64,000 nt of DNA from Acidisoma sp035492295 (GTDB lineage: Bacteria; Pseudomonadota; Alphaproteobacteria; Acetobacterales; Acetobacteraceae). Below, piece by piece: positions 33,127 to 41,987 of the stretch (position 1 is the stretch's first letter; every line of letters begins with the position of its first letter). The stretch lies in contig NZ_DATJJK010000197.1 in assembly GCF_035492295.1 (NCBI RefSeq), positions 1 to 64,000 on the forward strand, read 5' to 3'. The notes below the pieces were generated by a model. That model was given only the letters and a program-made list of their open reading frames with translations, was not told the DNA's origin and did no database searches. The translations under genes were made by a program, and so were the position numbers.

Positions 33127-34317
33127 CTATCCCTGCAAAGCGCGTCCGAGCACCATCTCGGCGATTGGGATGGCCGAGGTCGCGGCCGGGGATGGCGCGT
33201 TGCAGACATGGAGCATCCGCGCGCTCTGCAGGAAGAGGAAGTCGTGCACCAGCGTGCCGTCCTCCATCACCGCCTGGGCGCGGATGCCGGCCTCGTAGGG
33301 CAGCAGGTCAGCCAGATCCAGGCCGGGGCAATATTTTTGGCACTCGGCGAGGTAGAGGGATTTCGAGAGGCTGCGCCGCATCTCACCCAGTCCCGAGCGC
33401 AGATGCTGCCGCATCACCCGCCAGAAGCCGGGGAAGCGCAGATAGGTCAGCATGTCGGCTGCCGAGACTGAAAACCTGGCGTAACCCTCCCGCGACATGC
33501 CGAGAACCGCATTCGGCCCGACGGTCAGCGCGCCACCGATCAAAGGCGTCAGATGGATACCGAGGAAGGGCAGCGCCGGATCAGGCACCGGGTAGATCAG
33601 GTGCCGCACGATGCCGCTCTTTTCCGGCCGCACCAGATAATATTCGCCACGGAAGGGGATGATCTGATGCCGGATCGGCAGACCCGCGAGCCGCGCCAGT
33701 CGGTCCGATTGCAGGCCGGCACAGGCGATAAGCCGCTCTGCCTCCCAGACACGCGTGCCCGCACCGATTGTGACGGACTCCGGACCTTCCACGATCCGGT
33801 CCACGGTCACGCCCTGCACGATAGTGCCGCCTGCGGCCGCAATCTCCTCCGCCATGGCCGCGCAGACGGCGCGGTAATCGACGATGCCGCTGGTGGGCAC
33901 GAAGATCGCGCCGATGCCCCGCACATTGGGTTCCTTGCGTTGCAGGGCGGCTTGATCGAGGATCTCGATCTCAATCCCGTTCTCCCGCGCATTGGCGGCC
34001 AGCAACGCCATCGCCGCTTCTTCCTGTGCGTCGGTCGCGACCACAAGCTTGCCCGGCGTCTCGAAAGGAATGGCGTGCTCGGTGCAGAAAGCCTTCGTCG
34101 CTGCCGCGCCGCGCCGACAGAGATCGGCCTTCAGGCTGCCCGGCTTGTAGTAGATACCGGCATGGATCACGCCGCTGTTGTGTCCGGTCTGATGGACGGC
34201 GAGGCCCCGCTCCTTCTCGAGCAGAATGAGCCGGCTGCCCGGGTGCTTGCGCAGATAGGCTCTGGCGGTGGCCAAGCCGACGATGCCGCCACCGATGATA
34301 CAGAGGTCATAAGTCAT
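33127..34317 (-). CDS. lhgO: L-2-hydroxyglutarate oxidase (LhgO-like FAD oxidoreductase)
   Basis: 396 residues from ATG 34317; a longer frame crosses into the divergent gene. Rossmann FAD motif YDLCIIGGGIVGLATARAY, the HQTGHNSGVIHAGIYY block and the C-terminal CNAPSPAATSAIPIAEMVLG are characteristic of LhgO/YgaF. It oxidises L-2-hydroxyglutarate to 2-oxoglutarate and feeds electrons to the membrane quinone pool. It is divergent from the semialdehyde dehydrogenase gene with 107 nt between; in Escherichia coli lhgO is likewise next to gabD. Confidence 0.9.
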   Translation of the reverse strand: MTYDLCIIGGGIVGLATARAYLRKHPGSRLILLEKERGLAVHQTGHNSGVIHAGIYYKPGSLKADLCRRGAAATKAFCTEHAIPFETPGKLVVATDAQEEAAMALLAANARENGIEIEILDQAALQRKEPNVRGIGAIFVPTSGIVDYRAVCAAMAEEIAAAGGTIVQGVTVDRIVEGPESVTIGAGTRVWEAERLIACAGLQSDRLARLAGLPIRHQIIPFRGEYYLVRPEKSGIVRHLIYPVPDPALPFLGIHLTPLIGGALTVGPNAVLGMSREGYARFSVSAADMLTYLRFPGFWRVMRQHLRSGLGEMRRSLSKSLYLAECQKYCPGLDLADLLPYEAGIRAQAVMEDGTLVHDFLFLQSARMLHVCNAPSPAATSAIPIAEMVLGRALQG

Positions 34318-34424
34318 AGAAGCCCTCGCCAGTGGACCGTTGCGCCCTGATCGCCGAAACTGCCGGAGAAAGTGGCGGGCCTGAAGCCCGCGCTCAGACA
34401 AGACGCGCAGAAAGAGGTTCAACG

Positions 34425-35858
34425 ATGGTGTCCTACCCCGATACCCAGCTTTTCATCGACGGCCAGTGGGGACCGGCCGCGGCCGGCGGGGCGCTGCCCG
34501 TCGTCAATCCGTCGACCGGCGAGCGGATCGGCAGTCTCGCCCGTGCCGAAGTGGCGGATCTCGACCGGGCGCTTGCCGCTGCCGAACGCGGATTCCAGGT
34601 CTGGCGCCGCACCTCAGCCTTCGAGCGTGCGAAAATCATGCGCCGTGCCGCCGCGCTGATGCGGGAGCGGGTGGAGCAAATAGCGCCGCTCATGACCATG
34701 GAACAGGGCAAGCCGCTCGCGGAAGCGCGGATCGAGACCGCGCTTTCGGCGGATATCATCGACTGGTTGGCGGGCGAGGCGCCACGCGCCTATGGCCGGG
34801 TCATCCCGCCGCGGGCTGAGCATGTGATGCAGACGGTGGTGCGCGAGCCGGTGGGGCCTGTCGCCGCCTTCGCGCCGTGGAACTTTCCGATCAACCAGAT
34901 CGTGCGCAAGATCTCAGCAGCGCTTGCCGCCGGCTGCTCGATCATCGCGAAGGGACCGGAGGAGACCCCAGCCTCCCCGGCCGCCCTGGTCCAGGCTTTT
35001 CACGATGCCGGCGTGCCGCCCGGGGTAATCAACCTCGTCTACGGCGATCCGGCGACGATCTCCTCCTACCTCATTCCGCATCCCGTCATCCGCAAGATCA
35101 CCTTCACGGGGTCCACTGCCGTCGGCAAGAAGCTTGCGGGTCTTGCCGGCGAACACATGAAGCGGGTGACGATGGAACTCGGCGGCCATGCCCCGGCGAT
35201 CGTCTTCGAGGATGCGGATCTGGACAAGGCCGTGACGCTGCTCGCTGCCTCGAAATTCCGCAATGCCGGGCAGGTCTGCGTCTCTCCAACCCGCTTTCTG
35301 GTGCAGGAAAGCGTCTACGATCGATTCGTCGAGGATTTCGCGGCCGCGGCCCGCGCGATCAAGGTTGGAGACGGTCTTGCCGAAGGCACCACCATGGGGC
35401 CGCTCGCCAATGCGCGCCGGGTGCAGGCAATGGAGGCGCTCGTCCAGGATTCGGTGCAGAAGGGTGCCCAGCTGGTGGCGGGCGGGCAGCGCATCGGCAA
35501 TGCCGGCAATTTCTTCCAACCGACGGTGCTGAGCCGCGTGCCGCTGGATGCGCGCTGCATGACAGAGGAGCCTTTCGGCCCGGTTGCACTCTTCCGCCCC
35601 TTTTCTAAGATGGATGACCTCATTGCGGAGGCGAACCGTCTGCCCTACGGGCTTGCGGCCTACGCCTATACCCGCTCCGCCGAAACCGCCCACGCCGTGT
35701 CGACCCGCGTTGAAAGCGGCATGATCTCGATCAACCATGCCGGGCTGGGCGTGCCGGAAACCCCCTTCGGCGGCATTAAGGATTCGGGCTACGGATCGGA
35801 AGGCGGATCGGAAGCGATCGACGCCTATCTCATCACCAAATTCGTGACTCAGGCCTGA
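34425..35858 (+). CDS. gabD: NAD(P)-dependent succinate-semialdehyde dehydrogenase
   Basis: 477 residues from ATG 34425 after AGAGG; codons before it are inside the divergent promoter. Aldehyde dehydrogenase fold with AFAPWNFPINQIVRK, the cofactor-binding ITFTGSTAVGKKL, the general base in VTMELGGHAPAIVF and the nucleophile in FRNAGQVCVSPTRF. The overall sequence is nearest to the GabD/SSADH group. It converts succinate semialdehyde to succinate, ending GABA or 4-hydroxybutyrate breakdown; a possible source is the lactonase/alcohol-dehydrogenase pair at 42-44 kb. A good intrinsic terminator follows. Confidence 0.88.
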   Translation: MVSYPDTQLFIDGQWGPAAAGGALPVVNPSTGERIGSLARAEVADLDRALAAAERGFQVWRRTSAFERAKIMRRAAALMRERVEQIAPLMTMEQGKPLAEARIETALSADIIDWLAGEAPRAYGRVIPPRAEHVMQTVVREPVGPVAAFAPWNFPINQIVRKISAALAAGCSIIAKGPEETPASPAALVQAFHDAGVPPGVINLVYGDPATISSYLIPHPVIRKITFTGSTAVGKKLAGLAGEHMKRVTMELGGHAPAIVFEDADLDKAVTLLAASKFRNAGQVCVSPTRFLVQESVYDRFVEDFAAAARAIKVGDGLAEGTTMGPLANARRVQAMEALVQDSVQKGAQLVAGGQRIGNAGNFFQPTVLSRVPLDARCMTEEPFGPVALFRPFSKMDDLIAEANRLPYGLAAYAYTRSAETAHAVSTRVESGMISINHAGLGVPETPFGGIKDSGYGSEGGSEAIDAYLITKFVTQA

Positions 35859-35877
35859 GAGTTCAGAAAAAGAAAGA

Positions 35878-35900
35878 GGCGCCGCTGGCGCCCCTTTTTT
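35878..35900 (+). terminator. Intrinsic terminator after gabD
   Basis: Stem GGCGCC, loop GCT, stem GGCGCC (35878-35892), two C residues, then six T (35895-35900). On the other strand the A-rich flank (AAAAAGAAAGA) becomes T-rich, so it may also stop transcription of the small peptide gene coming from the right. Confidence 0.85.
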
Positions 35901-35906
35901 CGGATC

Positions 35907-36083
35907 TTAGTAGTAGCGATAGTAGCCGTGCGGATGGCTGTGGTTCTTCACCCACTCGCGATGGTGGTAATTATGGTGATGCCAATAGTAATCGGCATGC
36001 GCCGCAGAAATGGTTCCAGCCGAAACACCGGCCAGGCCAAGAGCCATCAAAGCGTATCGCGCGTAAATTCTGACGGTTTTCAT
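35907..36083 (-). CDS. Small secreted His/Tyr-rich peptide, unknown function
   Basis: 58 residues from ATG 36083, 5 nt after GGAGAG; an upstream in-frame start has no such site. Residues 1-30 are a Sec signal peptide (MKTVRIYARYALMALGLAG, cleavage near AHA-DYY). The mature ~28 residues contain about eight His and six Tyr with Trp and Arg (YYWHHHNYHHREW, HPHGYYRYY). Small His-rich exported peptides can bind metal ions or surfaces; no function is assigned. It ends at the bidirectional terminator beside gabD. Confidence 0.65.
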   Translation of the reverse strand: MKTVRIYARYALMALGLAGVSAGTISAAHADYYWHHHNYHHREWVKNHSHPHGYYRYY

Positions 36084-36250
36084 TTCATCTCTCCGTGTGA
36101 CCTGACGATCCGGCGGCAATCTGGCCGGGATGTTCAGCTGAGCGATGAATTGATCTTTCGCGGGCCAATATCAAGATGAGCCCGGCCTAAAGATACAATG
36201 AGTAACACGATGCCCTGCCTCTGCCATAAGAACAGGGCGGATTGCCCTAA

Positions 36251-37453
36251 TCAGGAGGCGATCCGGCCGATCACCACCTCGGCCGCAGCCGTGCCGGCGG
36301 CCACGACCCGATCCCGTCCGTCACGCTTTGCCCGGTAGAGGGCATGGTCGGCCGCGCGCAGCAGGCTCTGAGCCGCCTCGCCCACCGGCTCGTTCAATCC
36401 AGGCCTGAGGGAAGCGACTCCCTGGCTGATCGTAACGATGCCGCCTTCCCGCCCACCATGGGCGATCTCCAGCCGGCGCACGGCGAGGCGCAACTCCTCC
36501 GTGGCCGCCACCGCCTCCTCGACGGCCATGCCGGGGAGCACCAGGGCGAATTCCTCTCCCCCGTAGCGGAACGCGCCGGCATCGCGCGGCGCGGCCGCCG
36601 CCAGCGCTTGAGCGACGGCCCGCAAGCAGCGGTCGCCGTCGATATGGCCATAGCGGTCATTGTAGGATTTGAAACTGTCGATATCGACCATGACAAGCGA
36701 GACCGGGCGGTGGCGGCGGCGAGCATCGCCCACCGCTTGCAGAAGCGCCTCGTCGAAGGAGCGGCGGTTCGGCACGCCTGTAACAGCATCCAGCAAAGCG
36801 ATCCGGCGATAATGCGCCATGGCGCGTTCCCGGATCAGCACGATCAGCCCGATCGCCATGAGCAGGCTGAAGACGATCGTCGCGAGGTCGAACAGCACGA
36901 TGCCGCGCATCGTCAGGATGTCCGCGCTCCGGCTCGCGGGGAGGATCAGATTGTAGAGTGCCCAGACGAGATTGATTCCGGCCTGGATGGAGAGAAGCAT
37001 GGCGATGGACAGGCGCAGCAGGCGGCTATCCATTTCCAGCGCCCAAACTTCCCAGGCGGCAAGACTGAAGAGGCAGCCGAGCACGCAGTTCGCGAGGACG
37101 ATCCGCGCGGACAGCGCCTGCGCGAAGCCCGGCAGGATCGCCGCGACTGCCCAAGGGAGGACGGGAAGGCCGAGCAGCAGCAGCGGCATTGTCCGCGCGC
37201 CGCGCAGTGCCCGGCAAGCCATCCAGATGCAGGCGACGCCCATGTCGATGAGGCTGTTGGAGATGACCAGGGCGGGCATCAGCGGCAGCAGGAAGCGCGT
37301 GATCATGCCCGCGCCGACGAGGAGAGAAGAACCCAGCATCCAGAGAAGCGCGGTCTCCTTGCGGTTCTCCAGCCAGACAATACCGTAACTGAGACTGACG
37401 AGGAGGACGATCAGGATATCGATCAGAAGCAGCGTGAGAGGATCGAGAGTCAT
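36251..37453 (-). CDS. Membrane-anchored diguanylate cyclase (GGDEF)
   Basis: 400 residues from ATG 37453; an upstream GTG at 37459 is also possible. About seven transmembrane helices (1-215) precede a GGDEF domain with the active-site FRYGGEEFALVLPG and the upstream DSFKSYNDRYGHIDGD segment. The RxxD inhibitory site normally five residues before GGEEF is absent (PRDA sits out of register), so product inhibition may be missing. It makes cyclic di-GMP from two GTP in response to an unknown membrane cue. Confidence 0.92.
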   Translation of the reverse strand: MTLDPLTLLLIDILIVLLVSLSYGIVWLENRKETALLWMLGSSLLVGAGMITRFLLPLMPALVISNSLIDMGVACIWMACRALRGARTMPLLLLGLPVLPWAVAAILPGFAQALSARIVLANCVLGCLFSLAAWEVWALEMDSRLLRLSIAMLLSIQAGINLVWALYNLILPASRSADILTMRGIVLFDLATIVFSLLMAIGLIVLIRERAMAHYRRIALLDAVTGVPNRRSFDEALLQAVGDARRRHRPVSLVMVDIDSFKSYNDRYGHIDGDRCLRAVAQALAAAAPRDAGAFRYGGEEFALVLPGMAVEEAVAATEELRLAVRRLEIAHGGREGGIVTISQGVASLRPGLNEPVGEAAQSLLRAADHALYRAKRDGRDRVVAAGTAAAEVVIGRIAS

Positions 37454-37635
37454 CGCCACCTATCTTCTTCAGCCTGTCCGTCCGCATCGCGGACCAGGAT
37501 CGGGAAGCCACCCTTGCGCCCAGCGACAGGGCAGGTCATCGTCGATCACGCGTCTTTGATAGTCATATCCCAGGGCCCTCGCGGGGTGAAGACACGCAAC
37601 CCAGGATGACAGCGCAGAACTTGACGAGGCGCTCG

Positions 37636-38310
37636 CTACAGCATGCTTGCTGCGATATTGACGGTCAGTGCCAGGATCACCGTATTGAAGAGGAAACCCA
37701 CGAAACCGTGCAAGGTCGCGAGCCTGCGGATCTTGCGGGCGGTGATGTCGACGTCGGAGACCTGGAAGGTCATGCCGAGGACCATGGCGAAATAGACAAA
37801 ATCGAAATAGTCTGGCTCCGGCTCGTGCGGAAAGTCGAGCCCTCCATCCGTCTGCCCGCTGCCGTCCGACGAGGCATAGAACTCGTGCGCATAGCGCAGC
37901 GCGAAAATAAGCTGCATCGTCAACCATGACAGGACGAGGGTGACGACCACGAGCGCCAGATGATAGGCGCGCACCGATCCTTTGAGGCTGCTGATGTTCT
38001 GGAATTCCAGGATGATGACGAACAGGCTGGCAAAGATCGCAGCCAGGCTGACGGCGAAAACCGCCCATTCGCCGTCCTCCTGCGCCTTGGCCCGTGCCGG
38101 CATGTCGATCGGCGGCGTGCGCAGCATGATGACGCCCCAGAGCACGATCAACGTCAGCGCGCCGATATCCCAGCTCACCACCAGGTGCGCCTTGCCACCG
38201 GCCATGGCGTTCACCGCCTGCCGGGGCAACAGGAAGGCGGCCAGAAAGCCCGCGAGGATACCCAGGAAAAGCGGGGCACGGCTTGTCAGGAACAGGGAAA
38301 GTCGCTGCAT
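37636..38310 (-). CDS. DUF1345 family membrane protein
   Basis: 224 residues from ATG 38310. Four to five helices with the DUF1345 features DIGALTLIVLWGVIM and the late DYFDFVYFAMVLGMTFQVSDVDI loop, followed by RRLATLHGFVGFLFNTVILAL. Conserved in many bacteria, function unknown; the YFAMVLGM region resembles a channel-like helix. It is divergent from the epimerase gene with 147 nt between, and 182 nt from the cyclase gene. Confidence 0.85.
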   Translation of the reverse strand: MQRLSLFLTSRAPLFLGILAGFLAAFLLPRQAVNAMAGGKAHLVVSWDIGALTLIVLWGVIMLRTPPIDMPARAKAQEDGEWAVFAVSLAAIFASLFVIILEFQNISSLKGSVRAYHLALVVVTLVLSWLTMQLIFALRYAHEFYASSDGSGQTDGGLDFPHEPEPDYFDFVYFAMVLGMTFQVSDVDITARKIRRLATLHGFVGFLFNTVILALTVNIAASML

Positions 38311-38457
38311 GGGATGCCACTTGGTTTGGACGACGCGGAGATGGACACAAGCGCCGGCCGGCGGCAAGCAGCCCGTATGGCGCCACCCCCGAGGCCCAGC
38401 CTTGCGCCCCGCCCCGCTCTCTGCGAGTGGAACCTGACAACGATCCAGGAGGCAAAG

Positions 38458-39729
38458 ATGACGCCGTCAAACGGCCCAGCGACACAGCCAGGGGCTGCAT
38501 CCGATCTGGGAATAGCGTGGACCTCCCGTCCCGCGCACCGGCGCTGGCTGACCGAGCGGGCGGACGCCCTTCTCACTCAGTTCCAGCACAGCTCCATCGA
38601 CCCGGCGGGCGGCTTCTTCGATCTCGACATCGCGGGCCAGCCGCGACGGGAGACGCCAATCCGCGAACTCGTCACCACCACGCGGGTCACCCATTGTTTC
38701 GCCATCGCCCATATGATGGGCAGGCCGGGCGCGGCCGCCCTGGTCCGCCATGGCCTGGTGGCACTTTGGGACCTGCACCGAGACAAGACGAACGGCGGCT
38801 ATCGCTGGCAGAGCGGCCCGGGAGCGGATGCGACCAAGCAGGCCTATGGCCATGCCTTCGTGCTGTTGGCCGCGGCCTCGGCCAAGATGGCCGGTTTTGC
38901 GGAAGCCGACCGTCTCCTTGCCGATGTGACGGAGGTTCTCGAGACGAAATTCTGGGAACCCCGCCATGGCGCGACCGCGGAGGAATTCGCCGAGGACTGG
39001 AGTCCGATCAGCGGCTATCGCGGCCAGAACGCGAACATGCATCTGACCGAGGCGCTGATGGCCGCCTTCGAGGCGACCGGCGAGCGGGGCTATCTTTCGA
39101 AAGCCGAGAGCATCGCGGACCTCGTGATCAACCGGCTCGCCCGGGCCCATGGCTGGCACGTCATCGAGCACTTCGACGCCGATTGGCAACCCGATTTCGC
39201 CTATCGGGGATCGGACATGTTCAGACCTCAGGGTACGACGCCCGGACATGCGCTGGAATGGTCCCGCCTCATTGCCCAGTTGCATGTTCTGGGGGGTGAA
39301 CGCACGCATTGGATGCCGGAAGCGGCCACGGGCCTCTTCCGCCAAGCGGTAACCGATGGGTGGGACGAGACCGCGGGCGGCTTCTACTACACCCTCGACT
39401 ACGACAACGCGCCACTCATCCGCGACCGGCTGTGGTGGCCCTGCTGCGAGGCCGTGGCAGCTGCCGCCTTCCTGGGTCAGCGAAGCGGAGACGCAACCTT
39501 CTACGAAAGCTGGTATCGCCGAGTCTGGGATTGGATGGCGCAGCAGCTCGCTGATCCTGTCCATGGCGGTTGGTATCCGGAATTGGACGACAACCTGTTC
39601 CCTCGCCCGCGTTTCTTCACGGGTAAGCCGGATGTCTATCACTTGCTTCAGAGCTTCCTCATCCCGCTCTTTCCCGCGACGGGAAGCTTGGGCGAGATGA
39701 CGCGACAAGCGGCCGGTCAGGCTCTCTGA
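38458..39729 (+). CDS. AGE-family epimerase/isomerase (N-acylglucosamine 2-epimerase/YihS-like)
   Basis: 423 residues from ATG 38458, 6 nt after AGGAGG. (alpha/alpha)6-barrel repeats with conserved active-site His and Arg segments: TRVTHCFAIAHMMG, AFEATGERGYL, the FRPQGTTPGHALEWSRL motif and RLWWPCCEAVAAA. AGE-superfamily members interconvert mannose with fructose/glucose or epimerise N-acyl-glucosamine. I infer an aldose-ketose isomerase of the YihS/mannose isomerase group. It has no metabolic neighbours. Confidence 0.88.
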   Translation: MTPSNGPATQPGAASDLGIAWTSRPAHRRWLTERADALLTQFQHSSIDPAGGFFDLDIAGQPRRETPIRELVTTTRVTHCFAIAHMMGRPGAAALVRHGLVALWDLHRDKTNGGYRWQSGPGADATKQAYGHAFVLLAAASAKMAGFAEADRLLADVTEVLETKFWEPRHGATAEEFAEDWSPISGYRGQNANMHLTEALMAAFEATGERGYLSKAESIADLVINRLARAHGWHVIEHFDADWQPDFAYRGSDMFRPQGTTPGHALEWSRLIAQLHVLGGERTHWMPEAATGLFRQAVTDGWDETAGGFYYTLDYDNAPLIRDRLWWPCCEAVAAAAFLGQRSGDATFYESWYRRVWDWMAQQLADPVHGGWYPELDDNLFPRPRFFTGKPDVYHLLQSFLIPLFPATGSLGEMTRQAAGQAL

Positions 39730-39807
39730 AACCTGAGGCATGCGGATCGGCGGCTGGACCCGCATGCCTCAACCGCGTTGACAGATTAACGTTCTCGCCC
39801 GCCCGCC

Positions 39808-40560
39808 TTATTTCGATTTGCGCGAGATCTTCTCATCGTCCGGATTGATCGGCGAGGGCGGGATCTGACCGCGCGGCTGCGGATCCTCGATATAGTCGAA
39901 GCTCTGGCCGTTATAGATCTTGCCCTCGTTCCAGGGTCCGCGATGATCGTCCCCATGCGAGAGGTTAAAGACGACGTTGACCGTGTCGTCAGGCGAGATC
40001 GTACCAAACATCGGATCGTCGAGCTTACCCATACTGTCCAGCGCCTTCATGAACATCTGGGCATGCGTGACCTCACGCGTGAGGAGGTGCGTCAACACCT
40101 GCTTCGTGCCTTGGTCCTCGCAGCGCTTGATGAGCGCCTCATAGGTCTGACGGGCCCCTGCTTCAGCCGAGATATTCGCACGCAAATCGCGGATGACATT
40201 GCCGCCTTCCTGCACGTAGGTTGCCGTCCAGGCGCTGCCCTGGCTATCGACGAGATGCGGCCCGACGCCCTTCATCTGGAAGAGCGGCGCATCATAGACC
40301 GGCGTCTGGTCAACCTTCGCGGTGTGCTGAACGATGAGCTTGCCCACCATCTCGAGATGACTGAATTCTTCCATCGCGATGTCCTGCAGCATGTCGCGCA
40401 GTGCCGGATCTGTGACGTGAAAGGACTGCACCCAGTATTGCAGGGCCGCGGTCAGCTCGCCTGTGGCACCCCCAAACTGTTCGAGCAGGTATTGGCCGAA
40501 ACGAGCGTCGGGCGCGCCGACGTTCACCGGCATGATGGTTTCTTTACGATGTACAAACAC
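39808..40560 (-). CDS. Manganese catalase
   Basis: 250 residues from GTG 40560, preceded by GAAGG and giving the family N-terminus MFVHRKETI; the longer frame upstream has no homology. Four-helix ferritin-like dimanganese site: Glu in GELTAALQYW, EEFSHLEM, the Glu in SAEAGARQTYE, and REVTHAQMF. It splits hydrogen peroxide to water and oxygen without haem. The C-terminus is a Pro/Lys-rich tail. Divergent from a single-domain response regulator over 265 nt. Confidence 0.9.
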   Translation of the reverse strand: MFVHRKETIMPVNVGAPDARFGQYLLEQFGGATGELTAALQYWVQSFHVTDPALRDMLQDIAMEEFSHLEMVGKLIVQHTAKVDQTPVYDAPLFQMKGVGPHLVDSQGSAWTATYVQEGGNVIRDLRANISAEAGARQTYEALIKRCEDQGTKQVLTHLLTREVTHAQMFMKALDSMGKLDDPMFGTISPDDTVNVVFNLSHGDDHRGPWNEGKIYNGQSFDYIEDPQPRGQIPPSPINPDDEKISRKSK

Positions 40561-40825
40561 GAGAACTTCCTTCTCTGCATGGCGGTTATGCCAGTCGGAA
40601 GGTTGGAGCGGCCAGGAAGACAAACAAGCGACCTGCGGGCACGGAAGCGTGACGGCCGTTCAAGTTCAAGTGCGCGATAAAAACCGCCGCTCGCGTAAAT
40701 TTGCCTGGATTGTGGCGGTAGAAGCCTTGCATTGATGCCATCCAACCGTCACTAAGGTCCCTGCCGTGATCACAACCGGCCTGCAAATTCGACCCGCGAT
40801 TGGAATTCATAACGGCCGGGAAATA

Positions 40826-41182
40826 ATGTGTATCCTTCTTGTCGAGGATGAGTGGCTTATCCGCACGATCATGGCAGAAGAGCTGGTCGAAGCGGGGTTC
40901 AGCGTGACCTCGGTCGAAACCGGGGATGAGGCTATGGAGCTTCTGACCCAAGATCCGGGCTTCGACGTTCTGGTGACAGACATTCACATGCCAGGAAAGA
41001 CGGACGGCATTTCACTCGCTCGCACCGTGCGCCAGCGGTACCCCGAGGTCCCGATCATCTACACCACCGGCCGGCCCGACGCGCTGGACCGCGCTGGCTT
41101 GCCTGGCGGGCGGGTGCTGACCCTGGTCAAGCCCTATAAGCCCAGCCGCCTGATCGAAGCGATCCGCGGCGTCCTAAGCTGA
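40826..41182 (+). CDS. Single-domain response regulator (CheY-like)
   Basis: 118 residues from ATG 40826; a longer frame upstream has no homology. Receiver domain with the acidic pair in ILLVEDEWLIRT, the phospho-acceptor Asp in VLVTDIHMPG, Thr in IIYTTGRP and the conserved Lys in TLVKPYKPSRL. No output domain, so it relays or sinks phosphate through protein contacts. Proteins of this kind often pair with HWE/HisKA_2 kinases; no kinase is nearby. Confidence 0.9.
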   Translation: MCILLVEDEWLIRTIMAEELVEAGFSVTSVETGDEAMELLTQDPGFDVLVTDIHMPGKTDGISLARTVRQRYPEVPIIYTTGRPDALDRAGLPGGRVLTLVKPYKPSRLIEAIRGVLS

Positions 41183-41197
41183 GGCTGGGACTCAGGC

Positions 41198-41890
41198 TCA
41201 GCCGTCCCCCAGTCCCGCGAGCAGCGCGGAGGACGGCGCGACCCAGCCGAAAATTCCGCCCTGCGCCCGGATCATCGCCAAGGCGGCGGCGTGGAACTCC
41301 GGAAAATAGGACGCCGTGCAATCCGCCAGCACGAGGCAGTCGAAGCCCCGATCATTGGCCTCGCGCACCGTCGTGTGAACGCAAACCTCGGTGGTGACAC
41401 CGCAGACGATGAGGCGGTCGATGCCCCGCCCCCGCAAGATGGCTTCAAGGTCCGTGGCGAAAAAGGCACCCTTGCCCGGCTTGTCGATCACCGGCTCCCC
41501 GGCGACGGGAGCAAGTTCGGGAATGATCCCATGCCCTGCCTCTCCCCGCACCAGAATGCGGCCCATGGGGCCGGCATCGCCGATCTTGGTCGCGAAATTG
41601 CCCCGACGATGCTTGGCGGGGGCGAGATCGGAGAGATCGGACCGATGTCCTTCCCGCGTATGAACCACCGTCATCCCGGCGCGCCGCGCCGCTTCGAGCA
41701 CCGCCGCAGTGGGCGCGATGGCCGCACGCAGGAGGGAAACATCGTTCCCGAGCGCATCACCGAACCCACCAGGTTCAAGGAAATCACGCTGCATGTCGAT
41801 GATGACGAGGGCGGTCGTGGCAGGCAGGAGCGGAAACTCATAGGGTTCGGCACGGACAGGCCGGACATCGGCGGTATGGGGCTCGGGCAT
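41198..41890 (-). CDS. Isochorismatase-family cysteine hydrolase (biuret amidohydrolase-like)
   Basis: 230 residues from ATG 41890. Catalytic triad elements are Asp in LVIIDMQRDFLEPGG, Lys in DKPGKGAFFATDL and Cys in VCGVTTEVCVHTTV, with the cis-peptide VTTE. The length and sequence resemble biuret/ureidoacrylate-type amidohydrolases rather than nicotinamidases. It lies 97 nt downstream of the lactonase gene on the same strand and may be cotranscribed. Substrate unknown. Confidence 0.85.
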   Translation of the reverse strand: MPEPHTADVRPVRAEPYEFPLLPATTALVIIDMQRDFLEPGGFGDALGNDVSLLRAAIAPTAAVLEAARRAGMTVVHTREGHRSDLSDLAPAKHRRGNFATKIGDAGPMGRILVRGEAGHGIIPELAPVAGEPVIDKPGKGAFFATDLEAILRGRGIDRLIVCGVTTEVCVHTTVREANDRGFDCLVLADCTASYFPEFHAAALAMIRAQGGIFGWVAPSSALLAGLGDG

Positions 41891-41987
41891 GACGGCGCTT
41901 TGTCCTCGCGTGCTGGGGTAACGCGAGCCTAACCCGGCATCCAGAGGCGGACAATCGGGGAGCGGCGGGTCGCCCCCCGGGTCGAGG

